Notes: generated by a model not told the origin, from the letters alone. A DNA stretch of 64,000 nucleotides from Streptomyces sp. ITFR-21 (GCF_031844685.1 NZ_CP134605.1:62001-126000); one strand, 5' to 3'; positions 51,594 through 60,814 are shown, numbered from the stretch's first letter. Program-made: numbers and translations.

Positions 51594-52952
51594 ATGAGCC
51601 AGCCCACCGACTCCGTGACCGCGGGGCACACCCCGGACCAGACCCCGGCGGACGACCTGCCCGACTGGTCGTTCGAGACCCAGCAGGTGCACGCCGGCGC
51701 GCAGCCCGACCCGGCGACCGGGGCACGGGCGGTGCCGATCTACCAGACGACGTCCTTCGTGTTCCGCGACACCCGGCACGCCGCCGACCTGTTCTCGCTG
51801 GCCGAGCCCGGCAACATCTACACCCGCATCCACAACCCGACGCAGGACGTGTTCGAGCAGCGGATCGCCGCGCTGGAGGGCGGGGTCGCCGCCGTGGCGG
51901 TGGCCTCGGGGCAGGCCGCGGAGACGCTGGCGCTGCTGACGCTGGCCGGCGCGGGGGACCACATCGTGTCGAGCGCGTCGCTGTACGGCGGCACGTACAA
52001 CCTGTTCCGCCACACGCTGCCCAAGTTCGGCCTCGAGGTGTCCTTCGTCGACGACCCGGACGACATCGAGGCGTGGCGGGCCGCGGTCCGGCCGAACACC
52101 AAGGCGTTCTTCGCCGAGACGCTCGGCAACCCGCGCGGCAACGTTCTCGACGTACGGGCGGTGGCCGACGCGGCGCACGCCGCCGGAGTGCCGCTGATCG
52201 TGGACAACACGGTGCCCACGCCGTTCCTGCTGCGGCCGATCGAGCACGGCGCGGACGTCGTGGTGCACTCGGCGACGAAGTTCCTCGGCGGCCACGGCAC
52301 GACCATCGGCGGCGTGGTGGTGGACGGCGGCACCTTCGACTTCGGGGCGCACGCCGAGCGCTTCGCGGACTTCACCGCCCCGGACCCCAGTTACCACGGA
52401 CTCCAGTACTGGCCGGCGCTGGGGCCCGGCGCGTTCGCCGTCAAGCTGCGGGTGCAGCTGCTGCGCGACCTCGGCCCGGCGCTGTCCCCGCACTCGGCGT
52501 TCCTGCTGCTCCAGGGGGTGGAGACGCTGTCGCTGCGGCTGGAGCGGCACTCCGCCAACGCGCTGGCGCTCGCGCAGTGGCTCCAGGAGCGGGACGAGGT
52601 GTCGGTGGTGCACTACCCGGGGCTGGCGTCGAGCCGCTGGCACGAGGCCGCGCAGCGCTATCTGCCGCGCGGTTCGGGTGCCGTGCTGGCCTTCGAGCTG
52701 CGCGACGGGGCCGAGGCCGGCAGGAATTTCGTGGACGCCGTGCGGCTCTTCAGTCACTTGGCTAACATCGGCGACGTGCGCAGTCTGATCATCCACCCGG
52801 CATCGACCACTCACAGCCAGCTCGACGCGGAGCAGCTCGCCGCGACCGGCACCTCGCCGGGGCTGGTGCGGCTGTCGGTCGGCATCGAGAACCTGGACGA
52901 CCTCAAGGCCGACCTGGAGGCGGGTTTCCGCTCGGCGAAGGCCGCGTCCTGA
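51594..52952 (+). CDS. metY: O-acetylhomoserine sulfhydrylase (MetY)
   Basis: A 452-aa PLP enzyme that makes homocysteine (and can make cysteine) from O-acetylhomoserine and sulfide. It shows YQTTSFVF and [19 protein letters not shown], the cofactor-binding [12 protein letters not shown], and the PLP lysine in [13 protein letters not shown] (about residue 228). The C-terminal [10 protein letters not shown] is conserved in the family. GAGGGAG lies upstream of the ATG. It ends two bases before metX, which supplies its substrate, so the two form an operon. Confidence 0.95.
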   Translation: MSQPTDSVTAGHTPDQTPADDLPDWSFETQQVHAGAQPDPATGARAVPIYQTTSFVFRDTRHAADLFSLAEPGNIYTRIHNPTQDVFEQRIAALEGGVAAVAVASGQAAETLALLTLAGAGDHIVSSASLYGGTYNLFRHTLPKFGLEVSFVDDPDDIEAWRAAVRPNTKAFFAETLGNPRGNVLDVRAVADAAHAAGVPLIVDNTVPTPFLLRPIEHGADVVVHSATKFLGGHGTTIGGVVVDGGTFDFGAHAERFADFTAPDPSYHGLQYWPALGPGAFAVKLRVQLLRDLGPALSPHSAFLLLQGVETLSLRLERHSANALALAQWLQERDEVSVVHYPGLASSRWHEAAQRYLPRGSGAVLAFELRDGAEAGRNFVDAVRLFSHLANIGDVRSLIIHPASTTHSQLDAEQLAATGTSPGLVRLSVGIENLDDLKADLEAGFRSAKAAS

Positions 52953-52954
52953 GC

Positions 52955-54103
52955 ATGTCCGCCGATACGACCGCGGGTTCCTCCCTGCTGCCGGCCACCG
53001 GGGCCTGGCAGCAGGGGGACCCGCCGGGCCGCCGCCGCTGGTTCGAGCAGCGGCGGCCCCTGCGGCTGGAGGCCGGCGGCGAACTGCCCGGCGTCCGGTT
53101 GGCGTACGAAACCTGGGGCCGGCTCGCCGCCGACGGCTCCAACGCGGTACTGGTGCTGCACGCGCTGACCGGCGACAGCCATGTCTCGGGTCCCGCGGAG
53201 CCGGGGCATCCGTCGGCGGGCTGGTGGGACGGGCTGATCGGTCCGGGCCGGGCGCTGGACACCGACCGCTGGTTCGTGGTGGCGCCGAACGTGCTGGGCG
53301 GCTGTCAGGGCAGTACCGGGCCCGCGGAGTACCGTCCCGACGGGCGGCGCTGGGGCGGTTCGTTCCCGTTCCTGACCCAGCGCGACCAGGTGGCGGCCGA
53401 GGCGGAGCTGGCGGGCGGGCTCGGCATCGACCGCTGGGCGGTGGTGGTCGGCGGCTCGATGGGCGGGATGCGGGCCCTGGAGTGGGCGATCGGCCACCCG
53501 GAGCGGACCGGGGCGCTCTTACTGCTGGCGTCCACCGCCGCCGCCAGCGCCGAGCAGATCGCCTGGGCCACGGCGCAGGTGCACGCCATAAAGGCCGACC
53601 CCAACTGGCGCGGCGGCGACTACCACGACGCCGGCCCGGGCGGCGGACCGCACGGCGGTCTGGGGCTCGCCCGCCGGCTGGCCCACATCACCTACCGCAG
53701 CGAGGGCGAGCTGCGGGCCCGCTTCGGCCGCGACCCGCAGGGCGCGGAGGACCCCTGGCGGGGCGGCCGCTACGCGGTGCAGTCCTATCTCGACCACCAC
53801 GCCGGCAAGCTGGTACGGCGGTTCGACGCGGCCAGTTACGTCGTCCTCAGCGAGGCGATGAACGCCCACGACGTGGGCCGCGGCCGGGGCGGCGTGCGGG
53901 CCGCCCTGCGCGGTGTCACCGTCCCCACCGTGGTGGCCGGCGTCGACTCCGACCGGCTCTACCCCCTGTCGCAGCAGGCCGAGTTGGCGGCGGGCATCCC
54001 GGGCGCGGACGGGCTGCGGGTGGTCGAGTCGCCGTACGGCCACGACGGTTTCCTGCTTGAGGTGGAGCAGGTGGCGGCGCTGGTACGGGAGTTGGTGGGC
54101 TGA
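52955..54103 (+). CDS. metX: Homoserine O-acetyltransferase (MetX)
   Basis: A 382-aa alpha/beta-hydrolase-fold enzyme that transfers acetyl from acetyl-CoA to homoserine. The nucleophile serine is in VVGGSMGGMRALEW (about residue 167), the acid in VAGVDSDRLYPL and the histidine in SPYGHDGFLLE. LPGVRLAYETWG and HALTGDSH near the N-terminus are typical. Translation starts two bases after metY's stop. The product feeds MetY directly. Confidence 0.94.
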   Translation: MSADTTAGSSLLPATGAWQQGDPPGRRRWFEQRRPLRLEAGGELPGVRLAYETWGRLAADGSNAVLVLHALTGDSHVSGPAEPGHPSAGWWDGLIGPGRALDTDRWFVVAPNVLGGCQGSTGPAEYRPDGRRWGGSFPFLTQRDQVAAEAELAGGLGIDRWAVVVGGSMGGMRALEWAIGHPERTGALLLLASTAAASAEQIAWATAQVHAIKADPNWRGGDYHDAGPGGGPHGGLGLARRLAHITYRSEGELRARFGRDPQGAEDPWRGGRYAVQSYLDHHAGKLVRRFDAASYVVLSEAMNAHDVGRGRGGVRAALRGVTVPTVVAGVDSDRLYPLSQQAELAAGIPGADGLRVVESPYGHDGFLLEVEQVAALVRELVG

Positions 54104-54112
54104 CGGGGCGGC

Positions 54113-54169
54113 ACCGGTCCACCGGGCGCCGTGTGGGGTGGCCGCCGGGGTGGGAGGCGCCCGACCGGT
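54113..54169. terminator. Imperfect long hairpin between convergent metX and cobK
   Basis: ACCGGT (54113-54118) and GGGCGCC (54124-54130) pair with GGCGCCC (54156-54162) and ACCGGT (54164-54169). It covers almost all of the spacer between the two stops. Confidence 0.55.
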
Positions 54170-54906
54170 CAGCCGTGCGCCCGGAGCCAGGCCGCGGCCT
54201 CGGCCGGGTCGGTGACGGCCGGCGTCCCGGCGGCCGGCGGGGGCCGGCGGACGATCAGCACCGGCAGCGCGGCCTCGCGGGCCGCGGTGAGTTTGGCGGC
54301 GGTGGCCGGGCTGCCGCTGTCTTTGGTGACGAGTACGTCGACGCGGTGCCGGGCCAGCAGCGCGCGTTCGCCCGCGAGGGTGAACGGGCCCCGGGACAGC
54401 AGGAGTTCGAGGTCGCGGGGCAGTGGCGGCGCCGGAGGCCCGACCATGCGCGCCACCAGGTGCAGGTCCAGCCCGGCGAAGGCGGCCAGCCCCTGGCGGC
54501 CGATGGTGAGGAACGCCCGGCTGCCGAGCGCGGGCAGCAGTTCGGCGGCCTCGGCCACGGTGGCGGCCCAGTGCCAGCGGTCGCCGGGGCCCGCGGTCCA
54601 GCCGGGCCCGCGCAGCGCGAGCAGCGGGACGCCCGCCGACGCCGCCGCGTCGGCGGCGTTCCGGCTGATGTCCGCGGCGAACGGGTGGGTGGCGTCGACC
54701 ACGGCGTCGATCCGCTGCTCCCGCAGCCACCCGGCCAGGCCCGCCGCTCCCCCGAAGCCGCCGGTACGGGTCCGGCCGGCCGGCAGCCGCGGCGCGGCGG
54801 TGCGCCCGGCCAGCGAACTGGTCACCTCCAGCGCAGGGTCGGCGGCCAGGTCGGCCGCCAGGGTGCGGGCCTGCGCGGTGCCGCCGAGGATCAGCACCCG
54901 CCGCAT
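54169..54906 (-). CDS. cobK: Precorrin-6A reductase (CobK)
   Basis: A 245-aa NADPH-dependent enzyme of aerobic cobalamin synthesis that reduces precorrin-6A to precorrin-6B. It has the family N-terminus RRVLILGGTAQARTLA, the central VVDATHPFAADISRNA, ALRGPGW and the C-terminal TKDSGSPATAAKL. The ATG overlaps the cobF stop by one base (TGATG). Finding cobK beside cobF but apart from the rest of the cob genes is unusual but occurs in Streptomyces. Confidence 0.93.
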   Translation of the reverse strand: MRRVLILGGTAQARTLAADLAADPALEVTSSLAGRTAAPRLPAGRTRTGGFGGAAGLAGWLREQRIDAVVDATHPFAADISRNAADAAASAGVPLLALRGPGWTAGPGDRWHWAATVAEAAELLPALGSRAFLTIGRQGLAAFAGLDLHLVARMVGPPAPPLPRDLELLLSRGPFTLAGERALLARHRVDVLVTKDSGSPATAAKLTAAREAALPVLIVRRPPPAAGTPAVTDPAEAAAWLRAHG

Positions 54907-55694
54907 CAGCGCCCGCCGGTCGGGCGGCCGCCGGTCCTGCGCAGCAGATAGGTGTCCATGATCCAGCCCTTGCGGGCCCGCGCCTCGGCCCGGACGGTAC
55001 GGATCCGGTCGGCCAGCGTCTCGTCCAGCGGTCCGGCCAGCAGGATCTCGTCGGGGGTGCCGAGGTAGGCGCCCCAGTGGATGTGCAGGTGCTGCCCGGT
55101 GAACCGGCCGAACGCCTGCCGCGCGTCGAGCATCACCACCACGTCGTCGACGCCGTCGGGCAGCCCCTCCTCGGCGAGCCGGCGCCCGGTGGTGATCTGC
55201 AACGGGCGCCCGACCCGGTTGAGGCCGGTACGGTGCCGGGCGGCGAGCAGGGCGACACTGCTGATGCCCGGCACCACCGTCCAGCCGAACTCCTCGGTGC
55301 CGCGGGCGTGCACCTCCTCCAGGATGCCGAGTGTGCTGTCGTAGAGCGCCGGGTCCCCCCAGACCAGGAAGGCCCCGCAGGCCCCCGCGGGCAGTTCCTC
55401 GGCGATCAGCCGCTGGTAGACGTCGGCGCGGCGGCGCCGCCAGTCGTCGACGGCGGGCGCGTATCCCTGCGCGGGCGCGGCGCGGTCCCGCTCGGGGTCG
55501 GGGACGGTGACCACGCGGTGCGGCCGGATCGCGTGCCGCTGGAGGATCAGCTCGCGCAGGGCCACCAGGTCGGCCTTGTCCGCCCCCTTGTCCAGCAGGA
55601 AGAACACGTCGGTACGGCCGAGGGCGCCCAGCGCCTCCAAGGTGAGGTGTTCGGGGTCGCCCGCGCCGATGCCGATGACGTAGATCTGTTTCAC
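54906..55694 (-). CDS. cobF: Precorrin-6A synthase, deacetylating (CobF)
   Basis: A 262-aa SAM-dependent methyltransferase that methylates C1 and removes the acetyl group of precorrin-5. It contains YVIGIGAGDPEHLTLEAL at the start, FLLDKGADKADL, AFLVWGDPALYDSTL and VVPGISSVALLAARH, all typical of CobF within the tetrapyrrole methylase family. GTG start overlaps the preceding gene's stop (GTGA). It marks the aerobic (oxygen-dependent) B12 route. Confidence 0.94.
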   Translation of the reverse strand: MKQIYVIGIGAGDPEHLTLEALGALGRTDVFFLLDKGADKADLVALRELILQRHAIRPHRVVTVPDPERDRAAPAQGYAPAVDDWRRRRADVYQRLIAEELPAGACGAFLVWGDPALYDSTLGILEEVHARGTEEFGWTVVPGISSVALLAARHRTGLNRVGRPLQITTGRRLAEEGLPDGVDDVVVMLDARQAFGRFTGQHLHIHWGAYLGTPDEILLAGPLDETLADRIRTVRAEARARKGWIMDTYLLRRTGGRPTGGR

Positions 55695-56449
55695 GACGGG
55701 GAGTCTGGCACACGGCCGGCGGCCGGCCGCCGGTCAAGGGCGCAGTCCCCGCACAGCGCGCCCCGGCCGCCGGGAGCGGCCCGGTAGATCAGGCAGCAGC
55801 TGCGGCGGCGGAAGATCCCGTCGGCGGTGGTGCCCTCTCCCGCCAGCGGCGGCCTGCCCAGCAGCAGAGCGGTGAACCGGCCGGTGGCGGCCGCCTGTTC
55901 GGGCCGGCTGCGGGTGAGCGCCGCGGCGGCGCCGCCCACCGCCGAGGCGGTGTTGCCGCGCAGGATGTGCCGGGAGACACCGAACACGCCGAAGGCGGCG
56001 CCCAGTTCCTCCAGCGGTCCGGCCAGCAGGCCGGCCGCCAGCCGGTCGGCGAGGGCTTCAGGGGTACGGCACGGCCCGCCGAGGGCGCGCGGCGGCAGCG
56101 ACAGCGGCACGGGGCCGCCGAGCACCGGCCGCCAGCGGACCTCCTCCAGGGTGAACAGCAGCGGACGGCCGTGGAGCACGGCGGCGGCCAGCGCGGGCGA
56201 CACCAGCCGGGCGGCGAGCCCGAGGTGGGCGACGGAGGCGGCGACACGCGGTTCGACGGCGTCGGCCGGCCGGCCCCCGGCGGCGGCCAGCCACCGGCGT
56301 ACCGCGCCGACCCGCTCGGCCAGCAGGGGCGCGGACAGCGGCTGCCAGCCGGGACCGCGGCCGCCGTCGGCCGCCAGCGCGAAGAAGGGGCCGAGCGCGG
56401 TGATCTCCGCGATCACCGCGCCCGGCTCCCGCGCTCCGGACGCGCTCAT
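55691..56449 (-). CDS. FhuF-like (2Fe-2S) protein
   Basis: A 252-aa protein whose C-terminus RRRSCCLIYR followed by GALCGDCAL carries the CC-x-C-x-x-C [2Fe-2S] ligand pattern of the ferric-siderophore reductase FhuF. The N-terminal 200 residues are helical and Ala/Leu-rich, as in that family. It is translationally coupled on both sides (ATGA with cbtA, GTGA with cobF), so it acts with cobalt/cobalamin genes and might reduce a metal complex such as cobalt-corrinoid or a chelate. That role is an inference. Confidence 0.8.
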   Translation of the reverse strand: MSASGAREPGAVIAEITALGPFFALAADGGRGPGWQPLSAPLLAERVGAVRRWLAAAGGRPADAVEPRVAASVAHLGLAARLVSPALAAAVLHGRPLLFTLEEVRWRPVLGGPVPLSLPPRALGGPCRTPEALADRLAAGLLAGPLEELGAAFGVFGVSRHILRGNTASAVGGAAAALTRSRPEQAAATGRFTALLLGRPPLAGEGTTADGIFRRRSCCLIYRAAPGGRGALCGDCALDRRPAAGRVPDSPS

Positions 56450-57306
56450 ACGGGGACCGGGGCCGGCTCCCGCGAGGTGGCGGCGCCCGGACGGGGGTGC
56501 AGGAGGCGTTCGGCCAGGGGTGCGAAGACCAGGCCGATGGCCGACCAGAGCAGCAGCTGGGCGGCCACGGAGTACAAGCGGAAGGAGTAGAGCACGTCGG
56601 CCGGGAAGCCCGGATAGACGACGGTGCCGTCGGGGCCCCGCAGCGGGAGCGGTGTCTCGGTGGCGTGGTCGCCGAAGTGCTGCCTGTTGTAGCCGAGATG
56701 GCCGAGCGAGGGCAGGATCAGCATGACGGCGCCGATCGCGACGGCGAAGGCGGCGCCGGCCAGCAGGACGGCGTTCCCGTTGCCGAACCGCGCCTGGAGG
56801 CGCCTGCCGAGCCAGCAGGCGCCGGCCAGAAACGCCACCGAGCACACCACCATGACCAGGTAGAGGCCGCTGCGGGCCTTGATGGTCTCCTCGTGCCCGA
56901 TCGCGGGCGGGTTGGCCGGGTACTTCAGGAACGGCACCAGGTACACGCCGAGGAAGCCGCCGGCCGCCACGGTCAGCGCCAGGCCGCGGGCGCGCAGCCC
57001 GCCGACCCGGCCGAGGCAGACGGCGTAGGCGACGGCGAACAGCGCGCCCATCGCCATGCCGAAGACGATCGTTCCGACGCCGATGCCGACGTCGGCCTGG
57101 ATCGTGCGGCTGAACAGGTCGGGCCCGGCGGCCTCGGGCGGGAGACCGGCCGCCTTGTCGAGCGCGGCCTGGGCGGCGTCCCGGCCGCTCTCGTAGTCGA
57201 TCGCCCTGCCGATCTGCGGTTCGGCGAAGATCCGGGCGAAGAGGAAGGCGAGCAGCCCGCCGGCTGCGCCGGCCAGCAGGCCGCGCAGGATGAGTTTCTT
57301 TTCCAT
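56446..57306 (-). CDS. cbtA: CbtA-family cobalt transporter subunit
   Basis: A 286-aa membrane protein with about seven helices. It starts KLILRGLLAGAAGGLLAFLF and contains SGRDAAQAALDKAAG, GLALTVAAGGFLGVYLVPFL, KYPANPPAIGHEETIKARSG and LYLVMVVCSVAFLAGACWL, the CbtA pattern. CbtA and CbtB are predicted cobalt uptake proteins tied to cobalamin riboswitches. It starts 39 bases after cbtB. Confidence 0.92.
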   Translation of the reverse strand: MEKKLILRGLLAGAAGGLLAFLFARIFAEPQIGRAIDYESGRDAAQAALDKAAGLPPEAAGPDLFSRTIQADVGIGVGTIVFGMAMGALFAVAYAVCLGRVGGLRARGLALTVAAGGFLGVYLVPFLKYPANPPAIGHEETIKARSGLYLVMVVCSVAFLAGACWLGRRLQARFGNGNAVLLAGAAFAVAIGAVMLILPSLGHLGYNRQHFGDHATETPLPLRGPDGTVVYPGFPADVLYSFRLYSVAAQLLLWSAIGLVFAPLAERLLHPRPGAATSREPAPVPV

Positions 57307-57345
57307 GTCGGGTCGTCCGTACGTCGGGTGACGGGGTGCCGGGCG

Positions 57346-57561
57346 TCAGTGGCAGGGGAAGCCGAGGAAGTGACGCGCGTCGTGGACGAACTCGTGGATG
57401 TGCATGTCCTTGCCGAACACCGAGACGGCGCCCTGGTCGACACCGATGAAGTAGTAGGCGGCGAGCGCCAGGAGCGAGGTGCCGACGAGCCAGAGCACGG
57501 CTCTGGAGACCGGCAGGACGACCGGCGTGACAGCCGGGCGGGGAGCGGAAACGGTGCTCAA
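57346..57561 (-). CDS. cbtB: CbtB-family cobalt transporter subunit
   Basis: A 71-aa protein with one membrane helix (AVLWLVGTSLLALAAYYFIG) and the His-rich metal motif DMHIHEFVHDARHFLGFPCH at its C-terminus. I set the start at a TTG (57561) because a near-perfect ribosome site AAGGAGG lies seven bases upstream and the mature family begins there; an ATG at 57600 lies inside the riboswitch region and is unlikely. It is the first gene of the cobalt operon under the cobalamin riboswitch. Confidence 0.88.
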   Translation of the reverse strand: MSTVSAPRPAVTPVVLPVSRAVLWLVGTSLLALAAYYFIGVDQGAVSVFGKDMHIHEFVHDARHFLGFPCH

Positions 57562-57609
57562 GGCAAGCCCTCCTTGGGGGATCGTGCGTCCCTGTTCCAT
57601 GGGCGTCGT

Positions 57610-57735
57610 GACGGGTGGGTGTCTGACTCCCCTGCCGTCCTCGGACAGCGGGCTCACAGTGGCGCGACCGTGCTGGATTCCCACCAGCTTCCCCACATCA
57701 TCACTACGGCAAGGAGCGTAGGCGGGGCGTCCGCC
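57610..57735 (-). ncRNA. Cobalamin (B12) riboswitch
   Basis: On the minus strand the conserved elements appear in order. These are GGTGGGAATCC (57685-57675), the core GCCACTG (57663-57657) followed by TGAGCCCGCTG, and the B12-box-like GAGTCAGACACCCACC (57629-57614), which precedes the cbtB ribosome site by about 40 bases. High cobalamin should shut off cbtB-cbtA-FhuF-like-cobF-cobK. The exact 5' edge is approximate. Confidence 0.9.
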
Positions 57736-57966
57736 GTGCGTCAATCAGGACGAAGGCAGCTCTGCCGGGCGTTCCGGACGGCCGTGACCGGGGCCGCGTG
57801 CCCGGCCCGCGCCGCCGGGCCGGGCACGCGGCCCCGCGGACGCGCGGTGCGCCCGTCCGCGGGGCCGGACGGTCCGGGCGGGCGCGACCGCGTGTGCGCG
57901 GGGCGGTCGCCGCGGTCGCGCCTCCGTTCCTGGTGGGAGTGGCCGGCAACAAGTCCTGGCGCCCTA

Positions 57967-57993
57967 TTGCAAATGGATCGCAACTAGTAGCCT
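57967..57993 (+). promoter_or_regulatory. Nur-type nickel operator and promoter of the NiCoT gene
   Basis: TTGCAA-ATGGA-TCGCAA (57967-57983) closely matches the Streptomyces Nur box (two TTGCAA-like halves, five bases apart). A -10 TAGCCT is at 57988-57993, so the box covers the -35 region. Nickel-bound Nur would repress the transporter. Confidence 0.65.
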
Positions 57994-58039
57994 GCTGCGA
58001 GTAGCCGCCCACACCGCCCGCTCCACGGAGGACGCAGCC

Positions 58040-59176
58040 ATGACCACCACCACCGAGGCCCCGGCCGGTGCCGGGTCCCGCCGGCGCCGGATGTCGATGT
58101 CCCGGGCGGAGTGGACGCGCCTGGGCGGTATGGCCGTGTTCATCGTGGCGCTGCACGTCGTCGGCTGGTTCACGCTGGTCGCGATCGTCGCTCCCGAGCA
58201 CTACAGCCTGGGTACGAAGTCCTTCGGGATCGGTATCGGGGTGACCGCCTACACCCTCGGCATGCGGCACGCCTTCGACGCCGACCACATCGCCGCCATC
58301 GACAACACCACCCGCAAGCTGATGGGCGAGGGCAAGCGCCCGCTGTCGGTCGGCTTCTGGTTCTCCCTCGGCCACTCCAGCATCGTCTTCGGCCTCGCCT
58401 TCCTCCTCTCGCTGGGCGTGCGGGAGCTGGCCGACCCGGTGGAGGACGACGACTCGCAGCTGCACAGCGTCACCGGCTGGATCGGCACCACGGTCTCCGG
58501 CACGTTCCTGTACGTCATCGCGTTCATCAACCTGGTGATCCTGGCCGGGATCTGGAAGGTCTTCCGGCGGATGCGCCAGGGCCACTTCGACGAGGCGGCG
58601 TTGGAGGAGCAGCTCAACAACCGGGGCCTCATGAACCGCGTCCTCGGCCGCCTCATGAAGTCGATCACCAAGCCGTGGCAGATGTACCCGCTGGGCCTGC
58701 TCTTCGGCCTGGGCTTCGACACCGCGACCGAGATCGCGCTGCTGGTGCTGGCCGGCTCCGGCGCAGCCTCCGGCCTGCCCTGGTACGCGATCCTGTGCCT
58801 GCCGGTCCTGTTCGCCGCCGGGATGTGCCTGCTGGACACCATCGACGGCTCGTTCATGAACTTCGCCTACGAGTGGGCCTTCTCCAAGCCGGTCCGCAAG
58901 GTCTACTACAACCTCACCATCACCGGCCTGTCCGTCGCCGTCGCCCTCATCATCGGCACCGTCGAACTCCTCGGCCTCATCGCCGACAAGGCCGGCCTGC
59001 ACGGCCTCTTCTGGAACTGGGTCGGCGGCCTTGACCTCAACATCATCGGCTACGTCATCGTCGGCCTCTTCTTCCTCACCTGGGCCACCGCCCTCGCCGT
59101 CTGGAAACTCGGCAACATCGAGGAGAAATGGTCGGCGGGACTGCGCCCGGCGGAGCAGCGGGACCCGGCGCTCTGA
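58040..59176 (+). CDS. NiCoT nickel/cobalt permease (HoxN/NixA family)
   Basis: A 378-aa permease with eight predicted helices. The signature RHAFDADHIAAIDNTTRKLM in helix II, FSLGHSSIVF, and LGFDTATEIALL in the second half are the metal-transport motifs. It takes up Ni2+ and/or Co2+; proximity to the B12-controlled cobalt operon favours cobalt, while the Nur box favours nickel. GGAGGAC precedes the ATG. The last two-thirds show extreme C-ending codon use. Confidence 0.94.
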   Translation: MTTTTEAPAGAGSRRRRMSMSRAEWTRLGGMAVFIVALHVVGWFTLVAIVAPEHYSLGTKSFGIGIGVTAYTLGMRHAFDADHIAAIDNTTRKLMGEGKRPLSVGFWFSLGHSSIVFGLAFLLSLGVRELADPVEDDDSQLHSVTGWIGTTVSGTFLYVIAFINLVILAGIWKVFRRMRQGHFDEAALEEQLNNRGLMNRVLGRLMKSITKPWQMYPLGLLFGLGFDTATEIALLVLAGSGAASGLPWYAILCLPVLFAAGMCLLDTIDGSFMNFAYEWAFSKPVRKVYYNLTITGLSVAVALIIGTVELLGLIADKAGLHGLFWNWVGGLDLNIIGYVIVGLFFLTWATALAVWKLGNIEEKWSAGLRPAEQRDPAL

Positions 59177-59177
59177 G

Positions 59178-59218
59178 CGGAGGGGACGGTCCGCCCCGGT
59201 CGGCGGCCGCCCCCTCCG
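59178..59218. terminator. Hairpin between convergent genes
   Basis: CGGAGGGG (59178-59185) pairs with CCCCTCCG (59211-59218) in the short spacer between the permease stop and the methyltransferase stop. No T-run. Confidence 0.55.
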
Positions 59219-59231
59219 GAGCGCGGAGGCG

Positions 59232-60110
59232 TCAGGCGGCCGGCCGGGTGCCGATCACCACCGTCGCGCCGCGGTCCTCGTCGGTGGCCAGCCGTGGCTC
59301 CAGGCCGCCCGCGCGGACGATCCGCACCGCGCGGCCGGCCTGCCGGCCACTGGTCTCGGAAAGCAGCGAACCGCCGGGCGCGAGCCAGTACCGGGCCTCG
59401 GCGGCGACCCGGCGGAGCACGTCGAGGCCGTCGGGGCCGCCGTCGAGGGCGATCCGCGCCTCGTGGTCGCGGGCCTCGGCGGGCAGCAGGCCGACCGCGC
59501 CGGTCGGTACGTACGGGACGTTGGCGGCGAGGACGTCCACCCGGCCGCGCAGCCGCGGCGGCAGCGGTGCGAAGAGGTCGCCCTGGTGGACGTGGCCGCC
59601 GGCCGGTGCCACGTTGCGGCGGGCGCAGCGTACGGCGGCCGGGTCGAGGTCGGCGGCGTGCAGGTCCACGCCGCCCAGGGCCGCGGCGATCGCGGCGCCG
59701 ACGGCGCCCGAGCCGCAGCACAGGTCGACCACGACCGCGCCGGCGCGGCCGAGCGCGACCGCCTCGCCGACCAGGAACTCGGTCCGCCGCCGGGGTACGA
59801 AGACACCGGGGTCGACGGCGATCCGCCGGCCGGCGAACTCGGCCCAGCCGACGACGTGTTCCAGCGGCAGGCCGCCGGCCCGGCGTTCCACCATGCCGCG
59901 CAGTTCGCCGGCGTCGCGGGCGGCGGCCGTCAGCAGCCGCGCCTCGTCCTCGGCGAAGACGCAGCCGGCCGCCCGGAGCAGCCGGACCACCTCGGACTCC
60001 GGCAGCGGTGGCGGCGCGGACACCGTGGACGGCTCGGGCGGCGCGGCCTCGGGCGGCGGTGCGGCGGATGAGGCGGGATCTGGGGAGGAGGTGCGGGAAG
60101 AGTCCTGCAT
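59232..60110 (-). CDS. PrmC-related protein-glutamine N5-methyltransferase
   Basis: A 292-aa SAM-dependent methyltransferase. It has VVDLCCGSGAVGAAIAAAL (SAM site), DLHAADLDPAAVRCARRN and ANVPYVP at the place of the HemK/PrmC motif NPPY. The Pro-to-Val change at the second position is normal for the 'PrmC-related' subfamily, which is distinct from the release-factor enzyme; its target is unproven. ATG 60110 has GAAAGG upstream. A Pro/Ser/Ala-rich N-terminal stretch of about 40 residues is probably disordered. Confidence 0.87.
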   Translation of the reverse strand: MQDSSRTSSPDPASSAAPPPEAAPPEPSTVSAPPPLPESEVVRLLRAAGCVFAEDEARLLTAAARDAGELRGMVERRAGGLPLEHVVGWAEFAGRRIAVDPGVFVPRRRTEFLVGEAVALGRAGAVVVDLCCGSGAVGAAIAAALGGVDLHAADLDPAAVRCARRNVAPAGGHVHQGDLFAPLPPRLRGRVDVLAANVPYVPTGAVGLLPAEARDHEARIALDGGPDGLDVLRRVAAEARYWLAPGGSLLSETSGRQAGRAVRIVRAGGLEPRLATDEDRGATVVIGTRPAA

Positions 60111-60814
60111 GAGAGCCTTTCGGGGAGCCCGGGGCACTCCCCGGCGCCGCGCGGCGGGCTGTCAGGCCACGCGGCCGTACGGCGGGAGCGCCCGTCCTGA
60201 ACTGGCGGTGATCGGTCCCACCTCCTCGGCTCGCGGTCGCGCGGTGTGCCCGCGCGGGCCCAACCTACCGCACCCGGCGCCGCCGCCGGAGGGCGTCGCC
60301 CCGGTCCCGGCCGGAGGGGCAGGCCGTCTCGCGGAGGTACGGGAAGGGCTCGGGGCGGGCGCCGAGCGGCGCCCGGACCCGTTCCCGGCAGGCGGTGCAG
60401 GTGCGGGTGCGGGCGACGGTGAGGAGGGGCCGGCCGGCGCGGCCCGCAGGCGGCAAAGGCGTCGCAGGTACCAGCGGGAAGCGGGGCTTTCGGCCGTGGG
60501 CGCCGGCCCGCTGAACGGCTCGGGAGGCGCTCGGGGAGGCCGGGCGGGCGACCGGTCCGCGCCGCACCGCGCGCGGGGCGGAACGGCGCGGCGCGGACCG
60601 CCCCCGTGACGGTCCCCCGTGACGGCCATCGGACCGCCGCCACGGTGATCGTCCTCCTGAGCGGTGCCGGTGCGGTGCCATCGCGGTGCCATCGGCGGAC
60701 GGCGGGTGCGGCCGGCCGGGTTGCGAAGGATCCGTGTGCATGGCGGCCGGTCCGGAAAGCGCTGGCTATGCTCGGCAGCCGCAGGACGCGGGAGCCACCA
60801 GGGGGAGCGCTCGG
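60111..60814. other. Intergenic region before the AfsR-type gene
   Basis: 704 bases between divergent genes. No frame keeps normal codon bias; a minus-strand open frame ending at 60265 with a CTACRERV segment is the nearest candidate but has no good start. TATGCT at 60767-60772 is a likely -10 for the regulator gene. Confidence 0.4.

Noticed and set aside
57562..57744. Longer cbtB start (ATG 57600 or upstream)
   Set aside because: These positions fall in or beside the cobalamin riboswitch; the TTG with AAGGAGG is better.
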